This document shows, piece by piece, positions 21,223 through 33,783 of a DNA stretch of 64,000 nt. The position numbers were made by a program, and so were the translations under genes. The stretch is from Thamnidium elegans (Eukaryota; Mucoromycota; Mucoromycetes; Mucorales; Mucoraceae): the NCBI GenBank assembly GCA_025201345.1, contig JAIXMG010000022.1, forward strand, positions 248,001 through 312,000, in the 5' to 3' direction. Numbering within the stretch: position 1 is the stretch's first letter; each line of letters opens with the position of its first letter. The notes beneath the pieces are model-generated. The model was not told the DNA's origin and ran no database searches. It worked only from the letters and a program-made list of their open reading frames with translations.

Positions 21223-23467
21223 ATGGTTAACCATTCGACATCACCAACAGACATTCGTACTCTTCTCGGAGATGTCATAGTCGATTCCTGGACACAAGAG
21301 AAAGTGACACATTGGCTAGAAGAGAAGGGTTGGGGACACTTTACGTCTACTTTTGAAAGTAAATATATATATACATATACAGTTTCTTATTTTATTTTTC
21401 TTAAAAAAAAACGTGAAAAAAAATAATTTAGAGTATGGTATTTGCCATGAAAGATTTTTACAGATAACACTAGCAGAGTTAGTAGAATATTTACCAAGGT
21501 TGATATATTTAAAAGATCTCACTTGCCTCCGTTATTTATGCAATTTATTATTAGGACAGTGACGACTTATTATGAAAGACGGAGACTTTTAAATGAAATT
21601 CGATCGCTTGTACCAAGTATCTCAGGAAAAGTCAGCCTGAATACTCCTACCAATGTAACAAAACGATATATATATATATACAAAGAAACTAGGATTAAAA
21701 TTTTTAATTTAGATTTCAATCAATACAAATTTACAAGATTATAATAGGGGAATAGAAGGAGTTATTACTCCTTCGGATAATACAACCAGTGTAATTACTG
21801 CACGAGACAGTGGCATTGGGTACCTTTCATCACCTTCTTCTTCTGGCTCTCCTACTTCAAAAAGTAGTTCTTATTCACCCAAGGCCGCATTCAACAAGAT
21901 CAAAAACTCGTTTCGACCTTCCACTACAACAACAATGAATCTAAGTCCGCGGCATGAATCTCCTCAAATACCTGCACGTGTATCCTCCACGCCCGACAAA
22001 ATATCAAAGTTCTGGGCTACTTATACGCATTGGCACACCGCACCAAAGAAACCAAACTCGTCATCGCAACGCATTCAAATCACAGGCGATAAAGAGATCT
22101 GGTATAGTTTAAACGTTACAAACATGAGAGACCCAGTCGCAATTAAACAACACATTTTAAAAAGAATGAATTATGAACCTCATTGTGATCAGTATCAATA
22201 CTTTCATGAAAATGGTTCTGATCCAGGTATTTTAAAAATAAAATAAAAAATATTATCATTGCAACCAACTCATTAAACTCTCCTTATATAGATGCGCCAA
22301 TGGATCCTCAGGAATTAATGTATTTATGCTCTATTGCAGATCATTCGGCTTCTCATCGCATTTTAGTTAAACCAATTCAGCATCATTACTATGGTAATTA
22401 CACATTTACTTTATCCACTCCCGAATTAGGTAAATCACCTACATCTGATCCTCAAATGTAAGTCCGTCCACACACACATTTTTTTTTTAAATGCCTACTA
22501 AAATATATCTTCGAAGTCAATCTGCATCACCTAATTTTAGACCGCTATCTCGTAAAGCAGCTCGCAGACCATACTCCCACAAAAAAACCTCTTCCTCAGT
22601 CGGCATCCAACTCTCTGACCCACCTACCCGTCAATACCTGGAACAGCGACATTCAGACGACGCGCTCTCCATTATAGCACCACCTGTTGGTTTATGGGCT
22701 GTGGCGCCGAAACAGCCTTCGCTCTGGGCCATCGCTCCCCCTACAACCGAATTCTGGGGCGAAAGACCTCCTGCCGAAATCGTATTTAAACATATGGAGC
22801 AATATTTTGACAGTCAAGATCTCGATAAAGAAGTCGCCGTCATCGAGCCCCTCACACGAAAACTAACACACACAAAATCCATCCGTGTCGTTGCACGTGA
22901 AGCCAGCCGAAAGTACCACGCTAGCAATAACCCAATGCTACGTCGAAAAAGTACCAAGTTATGGGGCCAGAAGGTCGTCGAGGTCAAATCGCGTCGTGGC
23001 CCGCAAAGGCTGCCGTCCGTCAGCGAGTACATGCGTCTATCACATACAAACCAGTCTACCACCGAAGTGCAGTGGATCCGCGGTAAACTGATCGGAAAGG
23101 GATCCTTTGGCCGTGTCTATTTAGCCTTTAATGTAGGCACCGGCGAAGTCATTGCAGTGAAACAAGTCGAGATACCACAAACCGCGTCAGATCTACGAAG
23201 CGAGCATCAGAACGACATGGTCGAATCTTTATACCAGGAAATTATGATGCTGAGAGACTTGGACCACGAGAACATCGTGCAGTATTTAGGCTACGGCTTA
23301 GACGATACCGAAGGTATGATCAATATCTTTTTAGAATACGTGTCTGGTGGAAGCGTTGCAAGTCGTCTCGCATTACATGGTGCATTTGACGAATATTTAA
23401 CTCGATATTTCACAAGGCAAATTTGTTCTGGACTTGCTTATCTTCATTCAAAAAACATATTACACAG

Positions 23468-23508
<41 letters not shown>

Positions 23509-24125
23509 GTTTTTTTTTTAGTAGAATTTTTTTAAAATGCTAAAATTTATTGTTAGGATATTAAAGCTGCAAATATTCTAGTGGAAGCAGACGGTATCTG
23601 CAAAATTTCAGACTTTGGATTATCAAAAAAGAACGATTACGATGAAGTGTACGACCAGAATTCACGAATGTCGTTGCGTGGTTCGGTGTATTGGATGGCT
23701 CCCGAAGTGGTCAAAAACGAACCCTACAGCGCCAAAGTCGATATATGGAGTTTAGGATGTACCGTGATCGAGATGCTAACAGGACAAAGGCCGTGGTTAT
23801 CCCTGGACCAAATTGCTGCTATATACAACGTAGGTTTATTTACGTCTTTTTGTTGTATTCTATATTTATTTTTGTTTATAGCTTGGTAGATTAAATACAC
23901 CTACATTACCCACTAACATTTCAGATTGTGCAAAAGACTTTCTAAGTAAATGTTTCACCATGTAAGAATACTATAAATCACCTGCGAAAAAAAAAAAACT
24001 TACTAATCGTCTCTTTTAGTGATCCTACTAAAAGACCAACTGCTACCGATTTATTAGACCATGCATTTTTAAATACGGACAAATCTTTTCAATTCAAGGA
24101 TTATGTGGATAAAGGAAAGATTTAA
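21223..24125 (+). CDS. MAPKKK of the Bck1/Ste11 type (SAM, RA-like and kinase domains)
   Basis: Nine exons: 21223-21358, 21432-21498, 21555-21654, 21713-22226, 22292-22457, 22517-23468, 23557-23829, 23882-23961, 24020-24125; 797 residues. Residues about 20-95 form a SAM domain (SWTQEKVTHWLEEKGWGHF ... YYERRRLLNEIRSL). A Ras-association-like region follows near 230-320. The kinase domain starts near 514: glycine loop GKGSFG (521-526), AVKQ with Lys543, LEYVSGGSV, HRDIKAAN (644-651), DFG (664-666), WMAPE and DIWSLGCTVIEMLTG. The kinase resembles Bck1/Mkh1 most, while SAM plus RA recalls Ste11/Byr2. It is therefore a cell-wall-integrity or pheromone-type MAPK cascade kinase; I cannot decide which. 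The intron at 23469-23556 has an A34 run and splits HR|D in the catalytic loop. It directly follows MOB1 (182 bp). Confidence 0.92.
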
Positions 24126-24168
24126 ACCTAATCCCCCCTCCCTTTTTTTTTACATGTGTATATAAGTC

Positions 24169-24200
<32 letters not shown>

Positions 24201-27071
24201 GCAATAAACGAGGAAAATTGCACACAAACGATAACTGGGGAGACATTCTTTAATACAGTCGTTCCACTCTACTAAGTTGAGGATTCTTATAAAATAAATT
24301 GCACAGCTAACGAATGACACGTTAGATTAGAGAAACCCTTTACTACCAAGTGTCTTATAAGTCTTAGTGCCGTTTTTAATTGTCCGTGTGTATTTGTTTA
24401 TGCATGTTTTTAAAACCTCTCACCGTGCTTACTGCGACAGTCATGTGCTCATTACCGCTTGATAAAAAAAAAAAAAAAAAAAAAACGCACTTTTTTTTTT
24501 AATGAAGAGGTCTCTAGTTGAGGAACATTGCATTCGCGTAATCATCTATTTAGCTTTGGAGACAAAGTTCAGTAGGTAAGCAGGAGTTGATTTTCCCTCT
24601 TTTCGTTCCAACAGTTTGTGAAGAAGAGGGTTTTGTCCCTCTTTAGGAGCAGTCTACTAGAATAGCGGCATTTTCGTATTGATTCCTGATATCTGATCTT
24701 CCCCTACCTACCCTTTTTTTTCGAAAGAGTGTGATGAAAGATGTAGCTTACTTATAAAAAAATATCCCAATTTAACCAGTGTAAGGTGTTCAACAAGGCA
24801 CAACCAATTATTTTCCAGATCACGAAAAGTGGAGCATAACCACCCAAACAGCTGGAAGTACAACTATCGTTACGAATCATACAAGGACGGCCAAACTGCT
24901 ATACTTTATCCTGAACGAGTCTTCATACTCGTTTTTGACCCGAGACAAAATTCAAAACGAAACTATTTAATCAGAAATGAGTTGAACTCTTTTTAACGCA
25001 AAAAAGAACACCATGAGAGAGAAGGACGCCTGTCTTGTTCCTCGCCTGACCACAATTTATTTTTACCATTTAAAGGTAAAGCCAATAGACCATATTGTAT
25101 AAATTCTATAAAAAGAGGAATGGCAATTAAAGACGCCTGAAATTTTATTTGGAAAAAGAAGACATTACGCTAGTTCCTCCGATACAAAATGAAAGTTTAT
25201 GTTTATTACTCATTATTATCATATAATACAATTGCTACCCATCATAATATAACTAAAACCGCTGTAATTATATATGTATATTTTTTTTTACGTTAAGACT
25301 AGTTCTCACTCGGGCACAATGTTTTTTATTACATATATATTTATTTGCTCAACAGCTTTGAAGAGGTTACGGGCCAAGAACTCAAGCTTATATTGAGCAA
25401 GAAGCTGAAGATACCAAATAATCTTTAAAACGTACTTTATACTCTACTGTAAAAATCGAATCGCTTTCTTTAGAAATAAGCAGGCGTGAAAGTAGTAAGT
25501 GTTGAAAAGGGAGGCTCAATGTTCAACAAACACTTTATAAAGAAAAAGTTTACCACTCCAAAAGACATGTAAAAAGTTAAAGAGATTTAAGCCTGGTGGC
25601 ACGTTATTAGTTACTTTGTAAAGTCAAAAAAAGAGTCCACTTCGTAAATATGGCCGTATTTCTTTTTCAAATCGAACATAACGCCCAGCCAATTGAACAT
25701 TTGACAGGTCTAACTACGTAATGCATGTACTGGAAACCAAAAGTGCTGGGCGAAGCAAAACATTTGATTTTAAAAAGGGCTTATCGTCTTGTGACAGGTC
25801 CAAACGAGTCATATAAAATGTTACAAATAAAACAATAAACGGGGGGGGGTTTATAGATCGCGTATAAACAAGCCCACATATTAAGAACCGTCATCCTTTT
25901 TTCTTGTTTTTTATAGCCATAGGCCAGAAAATACAATGTTTTCTCTCCAAATATGTAGTTATAAATAATGATTTGCATGAATTTCGTCGCTATAATGCAA
26001 CCTCACCATGTTTGCTAGAATTATGTGATACACATAAAAGATTCGCCCTATACTGAAACAAAAATTGCATCAAACCTAAATTTAGTTATGTGGCATAGTT
26101 TTTTTTTTAAAAAAAAAGAAGAAGGTTTTTGTATCCTTTTTTCTTTTTAACAGTACCATTATATTTGAAAAAAAAAAAGAGCGCGCGCGCTAAACAATAC
26201 ATATACTGAAGTGATTACAATTGTATCAGTTGAGGAGTGGTAGCACTAAAATATTTAAAGATCGAGCGCTAGTATGCATAAAAGATATATGATTGCAGTA
26301 AGCATGCACATTGCCCTTTTACATGTCAACGAGACATATCTAGGTCATCCCCTCTCTCTTATTAGAGCAACATTTTTTTTTTACCTTTTAGATTTACAAG
26401 ACCGAGGACATTATGTGTTTGGTCCTAATTAAATATTTTTTTAATTCAAGCAAAAAAAAAAAAAAAATGACAACGAAGAAAAGGTTTTTACATAAAAAAA
26501 AACAAGATTAGATCTAAACAGTAATAGTCATTTTTTTTTTTTTCATGGGAATATTTTTTATATGACGATGTCCGAGATTTTTTTTTTAAAAAAGTATTTT
26601 AAAAAGCGTACACCGTCAAAAGAATTATATATTCCTCCCTTTTTTTAAAGCTCAATTGATTGATTAAAATGGTTTATCTACCTTTGGTTTTTGTTTTATT
26701 TCGAGAATTTAGGATTAATGGTTTCATGACAAATTCTTTTTTTTTTTTAAAAAAAAAAAATACTTTAAAAAAAAATGGTACCTGGTTACTATGGCATCAA
26801 CAGTGTAATCACGCTTTTCCCATCACCCATATGTTTCCTATTATCGTGTGTTACATAAAAAGGTCATTGAATCAAGTGATTCGGTCATGCGCAGAAAAAA
26901 GGGGTTGACAAACGAAAATTTGAATGATCTACAAAAAAAAAAAAAAAATGATGTGGCTCGTTTTTTTTATAAAATATAGTGACTCTTTCCCCTTAAACAC
27001 CCCTCCCCTCTCTTTCTTTTCCTTATTTAATTTTTAATTTTTTTAGTTCAAAAAAAAAATATAAATTATTG
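24126..27071. other. Long intergenic region (2.9 kb) without a gene
   Basis: No supported ORF. It holds a paired TGACAGGTC arrangement at 25702/25792, CGCCCAGC/GCTGGGCG inverted arms (25682-25689 and 25745-25752), a G9-10 run near 25842, an alternating AGCGCGCGCGCT (26180-26191) and many T/A runs. The 14-mer ACATTACGCTAGTT at about 25160 also occurs at about 17428. Confidence 0.5.
25702..25800. promoter_or_regulatory. Paired TGACAGGTC sites, 90 bp apart
   Basis: Same orientation and almost the same spacing as the pair at 4584/4673. No gene starts nearby, so these may mark an unrecognised transcript or a mobile relic rather than a promoter. Confidence 0.3.
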
Positions 27072-27447
27072 ATGGTGTCCGCAGTATCTAATCAGAATGA
27101 TTGGCAAACAAACCAAGAATATTCAGTTTTTACCAAACCTTTGGAGAAACCAGCTAATGACGAACGTGAGTATCGTTTGATTAAGCTTGCCAATCAACTT
27201 GAAGTTTTACTCATTAGCGATCCCGATACGGATCGTGCTAGTGCTGCACTTGATGTTCATGTCGGTAGTCTTAGTGATCCCGTAAGTCTATACAATACAT
27301 ATAATTTTTTGATACTAATTTATAACCCTCCAGGAAAATTTACAAGGTTTAGCTCATTTTTGCGAACACTTGCTATTTATGGGAACCAAAAAGTATCCCA
27401 AAGAAAACGATTATTACAGTTATCTCTCTGAACATTCTGGTAAGGAT

Positions 27448-27478
<31 letters not shown>

Positions 27479-30400
27479 AGCGCATAAAACAAACACTAAT
27501 ATTTTATACAAATAAAGGTCTTGCCAATGCATTTACAGGAACAGAAAACACCAATTACTTTTTTGAAGTCGGCCATCAATTTTTGGAAGGAGCTTTAGAC
27601 AGATTTTCGCATTTTTTCATTGACCCATTGTTCTCAGAAAGTTGTACCGAAAGAGAATTAAGAGCAGTAGATTCCGAACACAAGAAGAATTTGCAATCTG
27701 ATTGTTGGCGTATTGCCCAAGTAGAAAAATGTCTTAGTAACCCTAACCATCCATGGCATTTATTTGAAACTGGTAACCTGGAGACATTAATGGATAACCC
27801 AAAGAAATTGGGTTTGGATATCAGACAAGAGTTATTAAAGTTTCATGAAACTTATTATTCTGCCAATATTATGAAATTGACCGTGATAGGAAAAGGTAAT
27901 TTTTTTTGTCGAATTTTTTTATTTGTAAGAACTGACTGGCTCAAGTCTTTGTATAGAACCGTTGGATCAATTGACTGAATGGGCTGTAGAGAAATTCTCA
28001 AGTGTCATCAATAGAAGTATTCTTGTGCCTTCTTTTGAAGGTCATCCGCTTACAAAGAACGAAATCACAAAGCAAATCTTTATCAAGTCAGTTAAAAAGA
28101 CACGTACTTTAGATGTTACTTTTCCTTTTCCTGATCAAGGTCCGTTTTATGAAAGCCAGGTACAGTAACAAAACGCATACACAAAAAAAAAAAAGTAAAC
28201 TAACCTTTTATTGGTTAGCCTGCTCATTATATATCTCATTTGACTGGTCATGAAGGTCCTGGTTCGATATTATCTTTTTTGAAAAAGAAGAATTGGGCAA
28301 CTTATTTAAGTTCGGGCATGTGTTTTGGTGGTATTGGATTTGGCTTCTTTCATGTCAGTGTAGATTTAACAGAACAAGGAATTGGTAAAAATTTTTTTTA
28401 AAAAATAATAGTTGAAAAAGGGAGAGGAAAAACTTATGTGTTGTATATTAGAACATTATGAGGATGTCGTTGTCACCATCTTTCAATACATTGAAATGAT
28501 TAAAGAAACTGGTATTAAGAAATGGATCTTTGACGAAATCAAATCTTTAGCTGAAATTGAATTCAGGTTCTCCGAAAAATGTACTCCCTCGCAGTACACT
28601 TCCTTCTTGTCTCAGCAGATGCAAGAAAGATTGCCTGCTCAATGTATTATCAGTGGCTCTCATATTCTTCGTAAATATGACCCCGAGTTAATTCAGCAGC
28701 ACTTGGATTTGTTAAGACCTGATAACTTTAGATTGACTTTGGCCGCACAAGAGTTTCCTCACGGTATCAAGTGTACAAAAGTAGAGAAGTGGTATTCTAC
28801 AGATTATGAGGATATGCCCTTAAGACCCGAATTAATGGATGTAAGTCTATATATATAAATATATATATATATTTATTTGTATTAATATGTATTCTGGTGT
28901 TCTTTTTAGAGACTTTCAAATATATCTTTAAATGATGAATTTACTTTACCTGCCATCAACGAATTTCTTCCTTCCAATTTAGACGTACCTAAATTTGAAG
29001 TGACTGAAAAGAAGACTGAACCTGATTTAATTCAAGATACGGAGCTTACTAGAATTTGGTACAAGAGAGATGACACCTTTTGGGTTCCTAGAACTAATTT
29101 ATGGATCCTGTTTAAAAACCCTTTACTTCAAGCTACTCCTCGTAATGCCGTCATGTCAAAGTATGTACTTTATATTTTGATATATATATATATATACATA
29201 ATATTCTAATATCTTTTTGTTAGGCTGTATACAAGTTTATTAACAGATTATTTATCTGAATACTCTTACAATGCAGAAGTTGCTGGGTTAACTTATTATA
29301 TAGACCAAGAAAGTCAAGGATTTGCTGTAAGTGGTGAAAAAAAAAAAAAAAAAAAAAAAAGCTAAATATATACATACTTTTTAGTTGCATGTTGGAGGAT
29401 ACAGTGATAAACTTCCTTTATTACTCGCAAAAGTCGTTGATAAAATGAAGAACATTCAAATCGAACAAGACCGCTTCGACATTTTCAAGGATGAATTAAC
29501 CAGAGGATACGAAAACTTCTTTTTAGAAGCACCTTATCAACACTCTGCTTATTATCTGTCTGATATTTTATGTCAAAATCAATGGAACTGTGATGACTAT
29601 TTAAAAGAAATCAAGGATATCTTTATGGAAGACGTTCAAACATTTATCCCCATTGCCATCAGCACACTTTACATCGAAGGTTTAGCCCACGGCTCTATGG
29701 AAAAGGAGCAAGTCCTCGAGACCTTTAAATCCGTGCAAGACGTTTTACAGCCTCGTGCTTTACAACCCAGTCAATTCATCAGCGAAAGATGTTTTATCTT
29801 GCCCGAGGGTAAGAAATTTGTGTACCAGTTACCTGTCCGTGACCTTGACGATGTCAACTCTGCCATCAATTACAACACTCAAATCTGCGACGTCAAGAAC
29901 ATTTCACTTCGTAACAGGCTTTCGTTGGTAGCTGCTATTGCACAAGAACCTTGTTTTAATCAGCTTCGTACACGTGAACAGCTGGGTTATTTGGTGTTTA
30001 GTGGCGTGCGTAGACAATTAAGTCAATTGGCCTTCCGTTTAATCATCCAAAGTGAGAAGAACCCCACGTATTTAGAGAACCGTGTTTTAGAATTTTTGGA
30101 GTCCTTGAGAGACACAATTGCTGATATGACTGAAAAGGAGTATCAATCTCAAGTAGATTCTTTGATTGCTGATAATTTGGAGAAGCATAAGAATTTATGG
30201 GAGGAAGGTGCAAAGTACTGGGCTGATATTGAATCTGGGTATTACGAGTTCAATGACACCGTGAAAGACGTACAAGAATTAAAGACCATCACAAAGGAAT
30301 CGTTATTGGAATTTTACGATTCGCTTATCATGCCTTCCTCGTCAAAAGTAAGCGCTATTTCTGTTCACGTTCAATCACAAAAGACAAATAAGAACGAAGA

Positions 30401-30773
30401 AGAAGGCGAAGAGGAAGAAGAGGATCGTTATAATGTAGATCAACTGTATCCTGTCTTGACCTACCTTAAACTTGTAGATAAAACCCAATTATCTGAAGAC
30501 GATTTAAAAGAGAAAATTACAGAAAATGGCGGCGACAGTTCAATTCAAACTGAATCCGGTCTCTGTCAATTCCTTTCCACTCAAATCAAATTGGAGCAAG
30601 ATCAGATAGACCAAGTCGTCTTAAAGATGAATCAAGGTCCTAGTGGGCTCTCAGCTCGTGATCATACCCAACTTCCTAAAGACTGTATCATTATTCAAAA
30701 CCTATTCAAATTTAAGCGCAGATTACCTTTATCTGTTGCTGCTGTACCATTTTACACTTTTGCCAACGCATAG
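27072..30773 (+). CDS. Insulin-degrading enzyme (insulysin/Ste23), M16 metalloprotease
   Basis: Nine exons: 27072-27281, 27334-27439, 27518-27895, 27957-28159, 28219-28384, 28452-28840, 28910-29160, 29224-29326, 29385-30773; 1,064 residues. The inverted zinc motif HFCEH (78-82) and the distal ligand Glu159 in AVDSEHKKN lie 81 residues apart, as in human IDE. All four M16 homology domains are covered, including RTREQLGYLVFSGVRR in the C-terminal half. A polyglutamate linker (EEEGEEEEE) and about 100 extra residues follow the usual end, finishing with a short hydrophobic tail. It degrades small amyloidogenic or signalling peptides in a closed chamber. Yeast Ste23 also processes a-factor precursor. 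Confidence 0.95.
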
Positions 30774-31423
30774 AAAAAATCCCCTTTTTGCCCTCCCCGT
30801 TTGTTTTTTTTTTAATTATAATATATTATTTTGGCCCCTTTTGTTGCTGTTGTTGTACTGTGTAAGTTGACCTGTCATTGAAATTTATGTTGTTAGAGTG
30901 AGTGTTATTATAGTGTCGAGTGATTGATGTGTGTGCGTGTGTGTTTTAATTTATACATTCTGCTGCTTGCTAAAAAGTCCACCTCTTGAATAAAACATAA
31001 AACGTATAAGCGATTAGAAGAACCAACTCGTTCACCTTCCAAAGAATGAAGACAAACAAAATTACAATTAAGGTTACGTTTGAACGTTATGCTCAGTATA
31101 ACGGTTGATTTTAAAACTAAAAAGAGTAATATGGCACATAAGCTTACAATGAGAGAAATATATTACTGATGTTATATATAAAACAGCAAATTTACCTGAG
31201 GAATGAAAGTCCTATATCTAATAAGAAAAAATATCTTGGCTTGTGAGCAACGATTTTAAATTATTCAAGATGTAACTACGATTGGTATTTCCGAACAAGT
31301 GTTGACGCTATAGTGGAAAACACGCACAAAATAGTTTACATGCTCAATAAAAGGGTCTATAAAAGAAAATAATTTATACATATTTCACTTCTCTTTTATT
31401 TCATTTTCTTTTATACTACATAT
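30774..31423. other. Spacer between IDE and the lectin-like gene
   Basis: No gene. Contains GACCTGTCA (30869-30877, the reverse of TGACAGGTC) about 100 bp after the IDE stop, and a TATA element near its right end. Confidence 0.5.
31358..31365 (+). promoter_or_regulatory. TATA box of the secreted lectin-like gene
   Basis: TATAAAAG about 66 bp before the ATG at 31424. Confidence 0.55.
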
Positions 31424-32580
31424 ATGCCTAGTAATATACTAAAACTTTCAGGACTTTTGATACTCTCACACCTAGTATCCTTATCATACCAGTTACAGCC
31501 CTGCATGGGCACATTAAAACCCGCCGGTATCGATTACACGTTTGCGTTAGCTCATGTAGACGATGTGCGTAACCCGCTTGCAGGACAAGAGGCTTGCTAC
31601 TACAGCTGTGGCGCGCAAATTGTGACACAGTCTGCGAATCGAGGCGACATGACTAAATTGACGTTAATGGATGCTTCTGCCAACCTTTTAGCCAGTAGTG
31701 GCTTTTTAAAAGTGGGAGAGAGCTATCTTTTGGTAAAATACGCAATAATTTTTATTATTATTATAAACTCATATTTTGTTCTGTAGAATCATTTAGGGTT
31801 AGAAGATTCAGAAGGAGGTACGTTATTTTTTTTATTTTAAAGTAATGCTCCGTATTTATTTATTTTATTTTTTTTTATAAAAAAAAAAGGTAATGGAATT
31901 GGATGTATTCAAGTCAAACCGTAAGTTGAATATCAGAAGAAAAAAAAAAAAGAGTGTTCGTTAACAAGAATGTATATTTTTTTAGTGGTAACAGACTTAG
32001 TCATTTTGATAAAAGTCATCCAGTATGCAGTATGGCTAGAGGAGCCATTTGTGGATTCTGGGGTCAGGTAAAAATGAAATAAGAAACATTTCTTTCCCGA
32101 AAAATTAAGTTTTCTTTTTCTTAGCAATCCATTCCTACGATACCAAGTGGCATGAAAGTGACAACACCCGCACCAGAACCAACTACAGCTCCATTACCTA
32201 CCGCTGTGTTCCCACAACTCGAAACAGAGACTGACTTAAAACCATTTATCGAAGCGCCTAAACCCACCGCTCTTAGCTCACCGTCTAAATTTAATTTCGA
32301 TGGTACAGAATTCCACATCATTTATAAAAACCAGCAGACTTCCGCTGAAGCTAATTCATCGTGCCAGCTCAATCAAGCCACAGTTGCCACAATTACAACA
32401 GGCAGCTTTCAAGGAATTTCAAATAAATTAAAGAGCTTAGGACAAAGTAAAATGATTATTGGATCATGGAATGGAGATAATTATTCGCTTACTGGTGCTA
32501 GTTGTTTAATTATGCATATTGACTATGGTATTTATCCAGGTAACTGTGTTGATGCTTTATCTGTATTATGTCAATCATAG
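31424..32580 (+). CDS. Secreted cysteine-containing protein with C-type-lectin-like C-terminal domain
   Basis: Five exons: 31424-31732, 31787-31817, 31890-31920, 31986-32067, 32125-32580; 302 residues. Residues 1-23 are a signal peptide (LLILSHLVSLSYQ). The N-terminal domain has scattered cysteines (CMGTLKP, CYYSCGAQ, GIGCIQVKP, VCSMARGAICGFWGQ). A Pro/Thr linker follows (TTPAPEPTTAPLPT). The C-terminal 95 residues show a pattern seen in C-type-lectin-like folds: AEANSSCQLNQATVATI near the start, IIGSWNGDNY in the middle and CVDALSVLC at the end. That assignment is by pattern only. Two tiny 31-bp exons split the GG-rich joint. Likely extracellular or wall-bound. Confidence 0.75.
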
Positions 32581-32643
32581 TAAAAAAAAAAAATATAAAT
32601 ATTTATAAAAAAAAAAATGCTTTTCTCTTTTTTTTTTTTTTTT

Positions 32644-33543
32644 TTATTCTTTTTTTATATATTTTTCTAATAAATCCAAATAACGATTTTCATTTGATTG
32701 AGTCTTTAAAGTAATTTTTTCACACATATCAACAAACTTCATATTCATCTTGCTCATATCATCATAATGTGTCTTGATCGAATCAATTTGAGATTGTTGT
32801 CTGTGCATCGTCTGCTGCAACACAATTTCCAACAACTTTAATCTTTCATTTGAAGGTTCATCAACTTGATCAAACTTTCTTTTATTGTTGTTATCCATCA
32901 CTTGATCATAATCTTCATACTCATCATCAGTTTGAATATAAAGACTATCCTCTGGTATAGGCAAGTGGCTCAAATATCCGTCCAAGTACTGAAAGTGGTT
33001 CCAATAAGAGACCAACGGCATCTGCTGTGTTGTTCTCTGCTGTACCAGACAACTTCTTTCCGCATTGTACTTTCTCATCACTTGACTCCATCTTTTGACC
33101 AACACCGATTTGGTCCGTTCATCATTAGTAATACTATTATATTCTTTGGTCAGTTGCGTCCACCCATCTACTGTTTGCTCTGTATTATTAAAATATTTAC
33201 GATGTAATTGGATCAGAATCGCAATGTTGGCTTCAGACCAGTACTTTTGTATGCACTTGACGGCTGGTGACGAAGAGCTAGGTGCTGGGGGTGAAGGTGA
33301 CACTTGTGTCTTTAGGCTTTTAGGACTCGTTGAGGAGGATTCTGAGACAGCAGGAATAACAGCTGGTGCTATTCTAAGTCGTGTAGGTGTGGCGGATGAG
33401 GGTGTCAATGTCGTGGTGGTCGGTGTTGTAATTACGGTAGGTGTTTCGGTTGTAGGTTGTGCACCTACCCTACGATTAGGTAAATTCACATTCACCATAC
33501 GTTCACCATTAAAAGTCTGAGGTACAAAGATGTTATTTGTCAT
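32644..33543 (-). CDS. Trihelix/Myb-SANT-like DNA-binding protein
   Basis: Single exon, 299 residues from the ATG at 33543; the upstream GTG-start reading is not needed. Residues 1-90 are low-complexity Thr/Pro/Ser. Residues about 95-165 form a SANT-like trihelix domain: YWSEANIAILIQLHRKYF, then GWTQLTKEYN and VLVKRWSQVMRKYN, with the three tryptophans regularly spaced. An acidic stretch (DDEYEDYDQ) and a C-terminal coiled-coil (LLEIVLQQTMHRQQSQID) follow. It is probably a nuclear regulator or a domesticated transposon-type MADF/trihelix protein. It converges with the lectin-like gene; the stops are 64 bp apart. Confidence 0.8.
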   Translation of the reverse strand: MTNNIFVPQTFNGERMVNVNLPNRRVGAQPTTETPTVITTPTTTTLTPSSATPTRLRIAPAVIPAVSESSSTSPKSLKTQVSPSPPAPSSSSPAVKCIQKYWSEANIAILIQLHRKYFNNTEQTVDGWTQLTKEYNSITNDERTKSVLVKRWSQVMRKYNAERSCLVQQRTTQQMPLVSYWNHFQYLDGYLSHLPIPEDSLYIQTDDEYEDYDQVMDNNNKRKFDQVDEPSNERLKLLEIVLQQTMHRQQSQIDSIKTHYDDMSKMNMKFVDMCEKITLKTQSNENRYLDLLEKYIKKE

Positions 33544-33783
33544 GTCAATCACACTGTTTGCGAAAAAAAAAAAAAAAAGAAAAAAAGGGGGGATAAAAAA
33601 AAAAAACTTTTTGATATCCGCCCTCCTTTTTTTTTTATAAAAAGGGGGAAGGGTGACGTACCGCGCAAAAAAAAAAAAAAGAACGAGAATTTTTTTTTAT
33701 AATAAAAAAAGATCTTTCCACATCCTTCATTCTCCTTCTTTATTTTTACTTTTTGACACAACCAGAAAAAAAAAAAAGATAAA

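Noticed and set aside
26660..26908. 82-codon ORF before the IDE gene
   Set aside because: Interrupted by homopolymer-encoded Phe and Lys runs, with no recognisable features and no splice partner.
33095..33520. 141-codon plus-strand ORF with Val/Gly runs
   Set aside because: Antisense of the Thr/Pro-rich leader and SANT-like domain of the minus-strand gene.
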